From NCBI RefSeq assembly GCF_005508865.1, contig NZ_SCOM01000003.1, positions 434,001 to 498,000 of the forward strand: DNA of 64,000 bases, in the 5' to 3' direction. Positions 7,160 through 16,141 of the stretch are shown piece by piece. The DNA is from Pseudomonas sp. F(2018). GTDB lineage: Bacteria > Pseudomonadota > Gammaproteobacteria > Pseudomonadales > Pseudomonadaceae. Position numbers and translations under genes: made by a program. Every line of letters starts with the position of its first letter. Position 1 is the stretch's first letter. The notes under the pieces were generated by a model. That model saw only the letters and a list, made by a program, of their open reading frames with translations, made no database searches and had not been told where the DNA came from.

Positions 7160-9001
7160 CTAGAACAAATCCATCTGACCAAGGGTTACGACCGGCGTAG
7201 TCTCGTCAGGTAACCCCTGGGAGTTGTCGCAGCCCAACCGCTGCGCCAACCCCGCCGCCCGCTCCGCCTTGCCGTTCACCGCCTCGGACAGGCGCGCCGG
7301 CAGGCCCCAGATTTCCACCTTGTGCTTGGCGCGGGTGATGCCGGTGTAGAACAGCGCGCGGGTCAGCAGAGGACTGGGGCTTTCCGGCAGGGCCAGCAGC
7401 ACTTCGCTGAATTCCGAGCCCTGGCTCTTGTGCACGGTCATGGCGAAGGCGCTGTCGTGGCTGGGCAGGCGCGCCGGGGCGAAGGCGCGGAAGCCGTCTT
7501 CGCCCGAGCCCTCGCCTTCAAAAAAGACGCGCAGGCCGTGCTCGCTGGCCAGGCAGATGCCGATATCGCCATTGAACAGGCCCAGCGCGTAGTCGTTCTG
7601 CCGCACCATCACCGCACGGCCGGGGTACCAGCGTTCGCGCTCGGCCAGCGAGTAGCGGCGCTTGATACGTGCCTCCAGTGCCTCGTTGATGCCACTGACG
7701 CCCCAGGGGCCTTCGCGCTGGGCGGTGAGGGCACGGAAGGCGTTGAAGGCGGCGAAGGCCTCGGCCGGGTCGCCCTTGCGCGCGGCCTGCAGGTAGGGGC
7801 GATAGCCCTGTTCCAGGCGCTCCAGCAATGCGGGCTGGCTCGGCTCGGCCTGCCAGGCCAGGTCGGCGCGGCCTTCGCGCAACAGGTTGAGGGTGCCGGC
7901 GGCATCGCCGCCATTGATGCGCCGCGCCAGTTCGCCGATGCCGCTGTCGCCGGCGAAGCGGTGGCTGTGGGTGAGCAGCACCACGGCGTCTCCCAGCGCC
8001 GAGCGCGGCGCCTCGACCGGCACGCTCTGGCCGGTAATGCGCTGCAGTTCGGCGGCGGCCGCGGCATCGAAGCCACGACCCTCGCACAGTTCGGCGAACA
8101 CGGCGCCGGCTTCCACCGCCGCCAGCTGGTCCTTGTCACCGAGCAGGATCAGACGTGCCTGCGGCGGCAGGGCGGCGACCAGCTTGGCCATCAGCGCCAG
8201 GTCGACCATCGACGCCTCGTCCACCACCAGCACATCCAACGCCAGGGGCCGCGCCGCGTCGTGGCGCACGGCCGGGCTGTCGCCGCGGCTGCCGAGCAGG
8301 CGGTGCAGGGTGCGCGCCTCTTCCGGCAGCAGCGCCTTGAGCTCGTCGGCCAGCGGCAAGTCGGCCTTGGCGTTGCGGATCGCCTCGGCCATGCGCGCCG
8401 CCGCCTTGCCGGTCGGCGCGGCCAGGCCGATGGCCAGCCTGTCACCGCCGGGCTGCTCAAGCAGAGCCGCCAGCAGACGCACCACGGTGGTGGTCTTGCC
8501 GGTGCCGGGGCCGCCGGAAATCACCGCCAGGCGCCGACGCACCGCCTGGGCCGCGGCCAGGCGCTGCCAGTCCGGTTGTTGCTGGTTGAAGGCGAACAGC
8601 CGCGCCAGGCTCTCGGCCAGCACCTTCTCATCCACCTCGGGCCGGTCGGCGGCGCGGGCCAGTAGCTGTGCGGCGAGCTGCTGCTCGTAGGCCTGGTAGC
8701 GCGCCAGGTACAGGCGCTCGCCCTCCAGGATCAGCGGGGCGAATGCACCCGGCCCGGCAACCAGTGCAGAGCCATCCAGGCGGGTGCACAGCTCGGCCAG
8801 CGGCGGCAGGACGAAATCGAATTCCGGCCAGGGACGCTGACCGGCGACCCGCGCCAGCGGCAGGCACACGTCGCCGCCGGCCAGGGCCTCGCTGCACAGG
8901 GCGGCGCAGGCCAGCACGGCGTCATCCTGCGGCTCCAGGCGTTGCAGGCTGGCCAGCAGTGCGCGCTCCAGCGGGCCGAGGGGCAGGTCGGCGAGGCTCA
9001 T
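7160..9001 (-). CDS. recD: Exodeoxyribonuclease V subunit alpha (RecD helicase)
   Basis: A 613-residue SF1B 5'-to-3' DNA helicase, the fast motor of the RecBCD enzyme that processes double-strand ends. Helicase motifs in order: Walker A ISGGPGTGKTTT (about residue 167), motif II VVDEASMVD (about residue 260), GDKDQLAAVEAG (about residue 289) and the late UvrD-like motif SAFAMTVHKSQGSEF (about residue 535) with LFYTGITRAK after it. The length is usual for the family. The C-terminus runs past the helicase core and ends in GQMDLF, which resembles the pentapeptide that binds the replication sliding clamp. Unlike recC-recB, recD is separated from recB by 136 bases of palindromic repeats. Confidence 0.97.
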   Translation of the reverse strand: MSLADLPLGPLERALLASLQRLEPQDDAVLACAALCSEALAGGDVCLPLARVAGQRPWPEFDFVLPPLAELCTRLDGSALVAGPGAFAPLILEGERLYLARYQAYEQQLAAQLLARAADRPEVDEKVLAESLARLFAFNQQQPDWQRLAAAQAVRRRLAVISGGPGTGKTTTVVRLLAALLEQPGGDRLAIGLAAPTGKAAARMAEAIRNAKADLPLADELKALLPEEARTLHRLLGSRGDSPAVRHDAARPLALDVLVVDEASMVDLALMAKLVAALPPQARLILLGDKDQLAAVEAGAVFAELCEGRGFDAAAAAELQRITGQSVPVEAPRSALGDAVVLLTHSHRFAGDSGIGELARRINGGDAAGTLNLLREGRADLAWQAEPSQPALLERLEQGYRPYLQAARKGDPAEAFAAFNAFRALTAQREGPWGVSGINEALEARIKRRYSLAERERWYPGRAVMVRQNDYALGLFNGDIGICLASEHGLRVFFEGEGSGEDGFRAFAPARLPSHDSAFAMTVHKSQGSEFSEVLLALPESPSPLLTRALFYTGITRAKHKVEIWGLPARLSEAVNGKAERAAGLAQRLGCDNSQGLPDETTPVVTLGQMDLF

Positions 9002-9023
9002 CGGGGCAGCTCCCTCAGCCCAA

Positions 9024-9119
9024 CCCTCTCCCGGCGGGAGAGGGAGCGGTTACCCGACGCTGCTATGGCGGACGTAGCCCGGATGCAATCCGGGAGGGCC
9101 GGTACCCGGATAGCATCCG
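9024..9119. repeat. Cluster of three palindromic repeat units between recB and recD
   Basis: Three hairpins stand side by side: CCCTCTCCC/GGGAGAGGG (9024-9032 / 9036-9044, 3-nt loop), CCCGGAT/ATCCGGG (9078-9084 / 9088-9094, 3-nt loop) and CGGAT/ATCCG (9107-9111 / 9115-9119). Each resembles dispersed intergenic palindromes common in Pseudomonas and related genomes. They lie inside the recB-recD message and may stall or stabilise it. Confidence 0.8.
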
Positions 9120-9137
9120 AGCTGCTGCCTGAGCGCA

Positions 9138-12100
9138 TCACTGCACCTCCGCGAACAGTTTATCCAGCGCATCCAGCAGAGCATCGTCCGGCCGGGCGAA
9201 GTACACCCCGGCCTCCGGCATGCCACGCAGGAACAGGTAGAAGGCGCCACCCAGCTGCGCATGGGTGAAACCGGCCAGGCGCGCGCGCAGGAAGCGCCGC
9301 AGCGCCACCAGGTAGATCAGATACTGCAGGTGGTAGTGCTCGCCGGCGATGGCCTGCTCCAGGCGCTCGGTGCGGTAATGGTCGGCGGTCGGGCCGAGCC
9401 AGTTGGACTTGTAGTCGAGGATGTACCAGCGCCCGTCATGCTCGAAGGTGAGGTCGATAAAGCCTTTCAGGAAGCCCCGCAGCTCGTCGAACTGCAGGCG
9501 CTCGGCGGCCTGGCGCATGGCCGCCGGCAGGCCGTACGCCGGGTCGGCGAGCAGCGCGCGCAGACGCTCCACGTCCAGGCGTTCGACCGGGAAGGTGAAG
9601 CCCAGCTCGGGCAGGCGGCGGGTCGGGTCGAGGGCGGCCAGGCTCAGGCCCTGGCCGTCCAGGTCGCAGTCCAGCACGCGCTGCAGCTGAGTCGTGGCGG
9701 TCTCGGCCCAGGTCGCGGCATCGATGCCGTGATCCTGCAGGGCCGCGGGCACCAGTTGCTCCAGGCTGCCCTTGCCGCGCATCCAGTCTTCGAGGATGGC
9801 GTGCAGGCAGGTACCGGCGCGGGCGCCGCGAGGGAAGGCGAAGAAGCCGGCACCGGGCTCGCTGGCGGCGGGCATGGCCAGGTGGTCGCGATCCGGTGCC
9901 TCCATGTGCATGCCCGCCGCCAATCCCGAAAAGCTGCCGATGCGCCAGGCGCTGTGCAGGCTGCGGGCGAAGCCCTGCAGGGCCTGCGGTGGCTCGGCGC
10001 GGCTCTCGCCGGCGGCGCTGGTCTCTTCCAGCAGCAGCGGCAGGCGGGCGATCAGGCCGTCGCTGCCCCGCGCCAGCGCATCCAGCTCGGCGGCCAGCGC
10101 CAGCCCATCACGGCCGGCAAGGTGCGCCGCCAGTTCGCCCAGCGCATCGGCGCCGGGCAGCTCGCGGCCGTGCAGCAGCCAGGCCAGGGCGCTGCTGTGC
10201 AGGCCCTCGTCGGGCAGCGAGCCGTCCTTCTTCGGCTTGGGCAGGGCGGCCGGGCCCCAGTGCAGCCACAGGCGATCACGGGCGCGGGTCAGGGCCACGT
10301 AGGTCAGGCGCAGCTTCTCGGCAAAGCTCTCGCGCCGCGCCGCCTGCAGGCGTTCGTCCAGGCGCGGGCTGCCCAGGTCAAGCAGCGGCTGGCCGTGTTC
10401 GTCGTGGCAACGCGCGCTGTCGGTGTGCTGGCCGAGCAGGCGGCCGTCCCACAGGAAGGGGCAGAACACCAACGGATATTCCAGGCCCTTGGAGGTGTGG
10501 ATGGTGACGATCTGCACCCGTTCGGCATCGCTCTCCAGGCGCAGCAGGGCGTCCTCGCCGGCGCCCTCGCTGCTGCGCTGGCCGTCGAACCAGGCGAGCA
10601 ACGCCTCCAGCCCGGGACGCTGCAGGCTCTCGGCCTGCAGCAGCTCGGCCAGGTGCAGCAGATTGGTCAGCCGGCGCTCGCCATCGATGCCGGCCAACAG
10701 GCGCTCGGCCACCCGCTCCTGATCCAACCACGCTCTAAAGACGCGCATAAAGCCGTGCTGCTGCCACAGCTGGTGATACTGCTCGGCGGCGGCGCGCTCC
10801 TCGTCCCAGGCGCGTTCGTCGTCCTGGCAGCGGGCGATCTGCGCGGCATCGCGCCCCAGCAGGCGAGTGGCCAGGGCGTAGCGCAGCACGCCCTCGCGAC
10901 CCGGTTCGGCGTAGGCGGCCAGCACCGCCGCCAGCTCGCCGGCCTCCTCGCTGTGCCAGACGCTGTCGCGGCCACGGCGCACGCTGGACACGCCACGGGC
11001 CGCCAGCTCGGCGGCGACGCTGGCGGCCTCGCGGTGGTTGCTGACCAGCACGGCGATATGACCACCCTGCAGCGGCTGCCTGTCACCGTCTTCGGCGAAA
11101 TAGGCATCACCTTGCGTACTGGCGGCGAGCAGCGCGGCAATCCTGCGCGCCGTATCCGTGGCGGCCAGTTCACCGGCGCGCGCCTTGTTCAGCCCCTCAT
11201 CACCGAGCCAGACCAGCCCCAGCGGCGCGCTGCCGTCCTGCTCGGGCAACACCAATTGCGCCCGCGCCTTCTTGCCGGCGCTGACCGGCGGGTAGTTCAG
11301 CCCCTCTTCGGCGAACGGCTGCGGGCGGGCGAACAGACGGTTGAGCGCGGCGATCAGCTCCGGCGTGGAGCGGTAGTTGAACGGCAGGTCGTACTGGCGC
11401 TCGGCCGCATCCCGCGCCTTGAGGTAGGTGGCCAAGTCGGCGCCACGAAACGCATAGATGGCCTGCTTGGGGTCGCCGACGAAACACAGATCGCCACGCG
11501 GGCTACTGCGCGACTCGCCAGCGTTGTCGGTTTCTCGCTCAGACCTCGCCGTACTCGCTGTACTGTCTCGGCCTTCGCTCGAAGCCCTCCTAGCTGGCGA
11601 GCCGCTCGCTACGCCCGCCGCTTTTGGGTAGATGCGATCGAAGATGGCGTACTGGATCGGGTCGGTGTCCTGGAATTCGTCGATCAGCGCCAGCGGATAC
11701 TGCTCGCGCAGGCGCGCGCCCAGGTCCTCGCCGGCCGGCCCGTGCAGCGCCTCGTGCAGGCGGTTGAGCAGGTCGTCGAAGGCCAGCAGGCGCTGGGCAG
11801 CCTTGCGTTGCGGCAGCTCGACATTGAGCCGGTCGAGCAGTTCGACCTGCAGGGCGATCAGCTTCTGCCGGCCCGCCGGTTCGGCGGCGGCCAGGGCATC
11901 GGACAGCGTATCCAGCGCCTCGGCCAGCTCGCACTGCGGCGCGTCGAAGCCCTTCTTGCACGCTTTGCCCAGGGCGATGGCGCCCAGCTTGAGCAGCCCG
12001 TCCGGCGCCTCGAACAGCGCCGCCGGGTCGGCGAAGTAGGCATCCAGCTCGGCCGACCACAGCGGCAGCTTGGCGACCTTGTGGGTGGTCTGGCTGAGGC

Positions 12101-12806
12101 CGCCATGCCCGCGCAGGGTCTCGATCCAGCCGTAGCCGGCGTCATGCCACAGTGCGGCGGCGCGCTGCCAGGCGGCGCTGGCGGCGCTCAGCTCGGCGCC
12201 GCTGGCCGCCTCGCGCGGCTCCACCCGCAGATAGGGTTTACCCAGGTGGCTGCGCAGGGCCTGACGCAAGGTGGCGGGGGTGATCCTGGCCCTGGCCAGG
12301 AAGCGCGCCCAGGCCGGATCGGCCTCGGCCAGCACATGGCGCCAGGCATCGCCGAGCAGGCCGTCGAGCACCTCGCGGTCGTCCTGGGTCAGCTCGGCGT
12401 CGAAGTCGCCGCCTGCCTCGAAGGCCGAGTCCTGCAGGGCGCGCTGGCAGAAGCCGTGGATGGTGAAGATCGCCGCCTCGTCGAAACCATGCACGGCCAG
12501 CAGCAGACGGCGGCGCGCCGCCTCGCCGGGATGGCGGCGGTGCAGCTCGACAAGGAAGTCATCGCCACTCGTGCCGCCCTCGTACAGCGCCAGCAACTCG
12601 GCCAGGCGCGCGCGGATGCGCTCGCGCAGCTCGGCGGTGGCCGCAGTGGTGTAGGTGACCACCAGGATCTGCCCGACGCTCAGCTGCTGCTCCAGCAGCA
12701 GGCGGGCATACAGCGCGGTCAGGGTCCAGGTCTTGCCGGTACCGGCGCTGGCCTCGATCAGCGAGCGGCCGGCGAAGGACGAATCCTGCAGGTTCAGGTC
12801 GTTCAT
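9138..12806 (-). CDS. recB: Exodeoxyribonuclease V subunit beta (RecB helicase-nuclease) with an in-frame palindromic insert
   Basis: A 1222-residue SF1A 3'-to-5' helicase plus RecB-family nuclease. Visible parts: Walker A EASAGTGKTWTLTALYARLLLE is near residue 18, motif II LIDEFQDTDPIQY near 373, motif III GDPKQAIYAFRGADL near 442, and the TIHTSKGLEYPLVF motif near 765. The C-terminal nuclease has LRGFLKGFIDLTFEHDGRWYILDYKSNW, with the catalytic D...DYK pattern, near 1120. The start ATG 12806 overlaps the recC stop as ATGA. Between motifs II and III lie about 39 residues, rich in Ser, Arg and Glu and absent from the E. coli spacing, encoded by a palindromic element (separate entry). No frameshift is seen, so the protein should be made. 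Confidence 0.97.
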   Translation of the reverse strand: MNDLNLQDSSFAGRSLIEASAGTGKTWTLTALYARLLLEQQLSVGQILVVTYTTAATAELRERIRARLAELLALYEGGTSGDDFLVELHRRHPGEAARRRLLLAVHGFDEAAIFTIHGFCQRALQDSAFEAGGDFDAELTQDDREVLDGLLGDAWRHVLAEADPAWARFLARARITPATLRQALRSHLGKPYLRVEPREAASGAELSAASAAWQRAAALWHDAGYGWIETLRGHGGLSQTTHKVAKLPLWSAELDAYFADPAALFEAPDGLLKLGAIALGKACKKGFDAPQCELAEALDTLSDALAAAEPAGRQKLIALQVELLDRLNVELPQRKAAQRLLAFDDLLNRLHEALHGPAGEDLGARLREQYPLALIDEFQDTDPIQYAIFDRIYPKAAGVASGSPARRASSEGRDSTASTARSERETDNAGESRSSPRGDLCFVGDPKQAIYAFRGADLATYLKARDAAERQYDLPFNYRSTPELIAALNRLFARPQPFAEEGLNYPPVSAGKKARAQLVLPEQDGSAPLGLVWLGDEGLNKARAGELAATDTARRIAALLAASTQGDAYFAEDGDRQPLQGGHIAVLVSNHREAASVAAELAARGVSSVRRGRDSVWHSEEAGELAAVLAAYAEPGREGVLRYALATRLLGRDAAQIARCQDDERAWDEERAAAEQYHQLWQQHGFMRVFRAWLDQERVAERLLAGIDGERRLTNLLHLAELLQAESLQRPGLEALLAWFDGQRSSEGAGEDALLRLESDAERVQIVTIHTSKGLEYPLVFCPFLWDGRLLGQHTDSARCHDEHGQPLLDLGSPRLDERLQAARRESFAEKLRLTYVALTRARDRLWLHWGPAALPKPKKDGSLPDEGLHSSALAWLLHGRELPGADALGELAAHLAGRDGLALAAELDALARGSDGLIARLPLLLEETSAAGESRAEPPQALQGFARSLHSAWRIGSFSGLAAGMHMEAPDRDHLAMPAASEPGAGFFAFPRGARAGTCLHAILEDWMRGKGSLEQLVPAALQDHGIDAATWAETATTQLQRVLDCDLDGQGLSLAALDPTRRLPELGFTFPVERLDVERLRALLADPAYGLPAAMRQAAERLQFDELRGFLKGFIDLTFEHDGRWYILDYKSNWLGPTADHYRTERLEQAIAGEHYHLQYLIYLVALRRFLRARLAGFTHAQLGGAFYLFLRGMPEAGVYFARPDDALLDALDKLFAEVQ
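11500..11616. repeat. 117-bp palindromic element inserted in frame within recB
   Basis: The element is bounded by imperfect inverted arms of about 23 bases: ACTCGCCAGC at 11513-11522 pairs with GCTGGCGAG at 11593-11601, and the pairing continues outward to GGGC (11500) and GCCC (11616). Its length is 39 codons, so recB stays open through it. It encodes a Ser/Arg/Glu-rich segment between helicase motifs II and III, where E. coli RecB has only a few residues. Confidence 0.75.
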
Positions 12807-15800
12807 TCGGCCTCCTCCTCGCCACTGGCCAGGGCCTTGAGCGCCGGGCCCAGCAGCTGCTCGGCGAGCTGCTCGAAGCACTCGCCGAGCGGGTCGCGCT
12901 CGCGGAAGGCCAGGGCGTACCAGGGGTCGAGGGCCTCGCCGGGCACGGGGCTGAATTCGGCGCCGAGCCAGGCCGCCTCGGCCTTGTCGCGGGCGGCATC
13001 GCGCGGCTCCTTGCGGCTCTTCGCGCTGGGTGTACACAGGGCCTTGGCGAACTCGTAGCTGCTGCGGGTGATGAAGGGCAGCGGCGCGCTCAGCGCCTCG
13101 CGGTATGCAACCAGCCATGGCTCAAGCAGCGCCTGGGCATCGCTCAGAGGACCCAGCTGCCAGTCGCCGGCCGGCGAGACCAGCAGGCTCTCGCGGGCAA
13201 TCTCCGCGCTGGCGCCGCCCTCTGTCCAGGCACAGTTGAGCAGCAGGTGGCGCAGCCAGAAGCCGGGCAGGTCCCAGGCGCCGGGCGCGGCCAGGCGCCA
13301 GTCGAACAGGCCGTGGCTGGTCACGCCGTCCAGCCAGCCATGCACGCGCACACCGGCCAGTTGGATATCCACCAGCAGCGGCTGCGGCGTCTCCTCGGGG
13401 CGTGCCTCGAACAGGCGTGGGGCGAAAGCGCGCACCGGGCCGCGCTGCTTGCCCCACAGGGCATGACCCAGCTCGCCGGGCGGCAACCAGCCGGCGGCGC
13501 GGGCGATGCGCCGCTCCTGCTCCTCGGACCAGCCGCGCTCCACCGCCTGCAGGGCCAGCTGGCGCAGGCCACGACGGGCCGGACCTTCGAGGGCGAAGGG
13601 CTCGTCGCTGGCGATGGCCTCATCGGCATCGGCCAGGCGCAGGCCCAGGCGCTGCTCGAGGAGGAAGCGCGCCGGATGGCGGAAGCACTGCAGCAACTGG
13701 CTGGGCTCGATCACCAGCCAGTCTTCCCCAGGTTCGGGCAGCCGCTCGATAAAGGCTGGCGGGGTCAGCAGCGGCGCCTCGGCCAGACGCCGGGCGGCGC
13801 GGAACCAGGCGGGGGCGAAGCCCTGGCGCGCGCCGCCGGCCGCGAAGTTGCCGGGGGCGAAGGGCTGCAGCGGATGCTCGATGGTGATGCGCCGGCTGGC
13901 TTTCTGCTCTTGTAGGAGCGAGCTCTGCTCGCGAATCTCTCCGGACAACAGGGTTCGCGAGCAGAGCTCGCTCCTACAGACGGCGGTGAGATCCACCGTC
14001 TCCAGCAGTTCGCTGACCAGCACCGAAGGCGGCAGCTCGGCGTTGTCGCGCGGGTCGCGGCCGACGTAGCTCAGGTACAGACCATCGCGGGCACTGAGCA
14101 GGGTCTCGAGGAACAGGTAACGGTCGTCCAGGCGCCGGGCACGATCGCCGCGGCGCGGGCGCCTGGCGATCAGGTCGAAGCCGGCGACCGGCGTGCGCCG
14201 GGGCAGGGCGCCGTCGTCCAGGCCGAGCAGGCAGACCAGGCGGAACGGCAGGCTGCGCATCGGCACCATGGTGCAGAAGGTCACCGCGCCGGTGAGGAAG
14301 CCCGAAGCGCCGCTACCGCTCTCCAGCGCCGCACCGAGCTGCTGGCGCACCAGCGCCAGTTCCACCGGCCGGGTGATGGCGGAGTCCTCGGCCTGGCGCG
14401 CCAGCGCCGCACAGGCCTGGCTGAGCAGGAGCAGGGTGTCGCCGGATTCGCGCTCGTCGAACAGCACATCGATCAGGCCCTGCAGGTCCAGCGCCCAATC
14501 GGCCAGCGGACGATCGCGCTGCAGGCGCTCGGCCAGGCCGGCGAGCAGTTCGACGAAGGCACACAGGCGACCGAGCAGCTGGCCACGGGCGCCTTCCAGG
14601 GCATCCAGCGGCAGGCTGTCACCGAGCAGCGGTACGCCATCGCCGGCCAGTTGCGGCGGTGCGGCGAAGCCCAGCAGCAGGCGGTCCAGGCCCTGGCGCC
14701 AGGTGAAGGCATCATCGGCGGGCAAATCGAGGGCGGCACGATGACCGGCGTCGCGGCCCCAGCGCACGCCGGCCTGGTGCAGCCAGTCGCGCAGCAGCGG
14801 CAGGTCTTCGGGTTCGATGCCGGCGCGGCGGGCGATGGCCGGCTGCTCCAGCCAGGCGAGGATTTCCTCGGCGGCGAAGCGGCTCTCGGGCAGACTGAGC
14901 AGGCCGAGGAAGGCCTCGATCAGCGGCGTCTCGGCGCGCAGGCTGCGGTCGGCCAGGCTGTAGGGAATATGCGGCGCGCCTTCGCGGCGGGCGAAGACGG
15001 CTTCGATATAGGGCGCATAGCGCTCGATATCCGGGGTCAGCACCACCACCTGATCCGGGCTCAGCCGCGGGTCGGCGGCGAAGCGCGCCAGCAGCTGGTC
15101 ATGCAGGATTTCCACCTCGCGCAGCGGCGAGTGAGCGATGTGCAGCTCCAGCGAGCGGTCGTCGTCGCGCAGGGCCAGGCGCTCGTCCGGGGTGCGGGTG
15201 CGCAGGCGCAGGATGTCCTGCTGCAGGGCGTGCAGCAGGCTGTCGTCGGCCAGCTCGGCGTCCTGCGGGTAGATGCCGTTCTCCTCGGCGATCTGCCCGA
15301 GCAGGCTATCGAAGAAGTCGCGGCCCTGCTTGCCCAGGCTGGCCAGCAGCGGGTGGCCCACATCGAGGTACCAGTCGTCCGGGCTGACCTCGGACTGGGC
15401 CAGCTCGCGCACGTCGCGAATCTCGCCCCAGGCCTCGCGGCAGGGGTTGAGGGCGAAGATCACCACGTCGGTGTGCCGCGCCAGCCCCTCCAGCACGCGC
15501 AGGTGATGCGGCGGCAGCGAGCTGATGCCGAACACCAGCAGGCGCTCGGGCATCCCGGCGATGGGCGTATCGGCATGCAGGCGCGCCAGCAGCTCGCCGA
15601 GGAGGCGCGCGCGGTGCGGGTGGCCATCGCGGGTCAGCTCCTGCCACAGCAGCGCCTGCCAGGTTTCGTCGGCGCCCAGGTCGCACAGCTCGCCGCGCTC
15701 CCAGGCGGCCAGCCAGTCGTCGCGATACAGAAGGTACTGGTCAAACACGTCGGCGATCTTCGCCGCCAGGGCCAGGCGGCGGCGCTCGTCGCCGCCTTCC

Positions 15801-16141
15801 AGGTAACGCTGCAGGCGTTCGGCGCGGGCCAGGTTGGCCGGATCGCACAGCCAGTCGTACAGGCGCCAGGTCATCGCCTGCGGGTTGAACGCCGACTGCT
15901 CCGGCAGGGCGCCGAGCACCTGGCGCGCCAGGCCCCAGACGAAGCTGGACGGCAGCTGCACCTCCAGATGCATGGCGATGCCCTGTTCGCGCGCCAGCTG
16001 CAGGGTCAGCCAGCGGCCGATACCCTGGCTCGGCACCACCACCCGCGCCGGCGCCAGCACGTCCGCCTGCGGCTGGGCGAGCAGCCGACAGGCCAACAGG
16101 CCGAGGGTTTCCAGGTCGGGGGCGTGGTACAGGCTGAGCAT
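12803..16141 (-). CDS. recC: Exodeoxyribonuclease V subunit gamma (RecC) with an in-frame palindromic insert
   Basis: A 1112-residue structural and Chi-recognition subunit of RecBCD. It shows the RecC start pattern (MLSLYHAPDLETLGLLACRLL), the VVVPSQGIGRWLTLQLA segment near residue 40 and the PSSFVWGLARQVLG segment near residue 69. It also has family segments GISSLPPHHLRVLEGLA (about 207), RSLPFRLVCLLGLDDGALPR (about 630) and a RecB-like but inactive nuclease fold at the C-terminus. ATG 16141 is the correct start; the frame is open upstream only as a shadow of the divergent gene. Residues about 721-744 are encoded by a REP-type palindrome. recC is first in a recC-recB-recD order and overlaps recB by four bases. 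Confidence 0.96.
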   Translation of the reverse strand: MLSLYHAPDLETLGLLACRLLAQPQADVLAPARVVVPSQGIGRWLTLQLAREQGIAMHLEVQLPSSFVWGLARQVLGALPEQSAFNPQAMTWRLYDWLCDPANLARAERLQRYLEGGDERRRLALAAKIADVFDQYLLYRDDWLAAWERGELCDLGADETWQALLWQELTRDGHPHRARLLGELLARLHADTPIAGMPERLLVFGISSLPPHHLRVLEGLARHTDVVIFALNPCREAWGEIRDVRELAQSEVSPDDWYLDVGHPLLASLGKQGRDFFDSLLGQIAEENGIYPQDAELADDSLLHALQQDILRLRTRTPDERLALRDDDRSLELHIAHSPLREVEILHDQLLARFAADPRLSPDQVVVLTPDIERYAPYIEAVFARREGAPHIPYSLADRSLRAETPLIEAFLGLLSLPESRFAAEEILAWLEQPAIARRAGIEPEDLPLLRDWLHQAGVRWGRDAGHRAALDLPADDAFTWRQGLDRLLLGFAAPPQLAGDGVPLLGDSLPLDALEGARGQLLGRLCAFVELLAGLAERLQRDRPLADWALDLQGLIDVLFDERESGDTLLLLSQACAALARQAEDSAITRPVELALVRQQLGAALESGSGASGFLTGAVTFCTMVPMRSLPFRLVCLLGLDDGALPRRTPVAGFDLIARRPRRGDRARRLDDRYLFLETLLSARDGLYLSYVGRDPRDNAELPPSVLVSELLETVDLTAVCRSELCSRTLLSGEIREQSSLLQEQKASRRITIEHPLQPFAPGNFAAGGARQGFAPAWFRAARRLAEAPLLTPPAFIERLPEPGEDWLVIEPSQLLQCFRHPARFLLEQRLGLRLADADEAIASDEPFALEGPARRGLRQLALQAVERGWSEEQERRIARAAGWLPPGELGHALWGKQRGPVRAFAPRLFEARPEETPQPLLVDIQLAGVRVHGWLDGVTSHGLFDWRLAAPGAWDLPGFWLRHLLLNCAWTEGGASAEIARESLLVSPAGDWQLGPLSDAQALLEPWLVAYREALSAPLPFITRSSYEFAKALCTPSAKSRKEPRDAARDKAEAAWLGAEFSPVPGEALDPWYALAFRERDPLGECFEQLAEQLLGPALKALASGEEEAE
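13911..13978. repeat. REP-type palindrome with perfect 25-bp arms inside recC
   Basis: The left arm 13911-13935 (beginning TGTAGGAGCGAGCTCTGC) and the right arm 13954-13978 (ending AGAGCTCGCTCCTACA) are exact reverse complements, with an 18-nt loop. The sequence is the classic extragenic Pseudomonas REP (TGTAGGAGCGAGC...GCTCGCGAA). Here it is inside a coding region and read through without a stop. Confidence 0.93.

Noticed and set aside
9261..13058. A very long open frame (about 1265 codons) on the plus strand across recB and the start of recC.
   Set aside because: It is antisense to recB, whose helicase motifs are plain; high GC leaves opposite frames open, and the translated product is repetitive in Gln/Gly/Ala without any motif.
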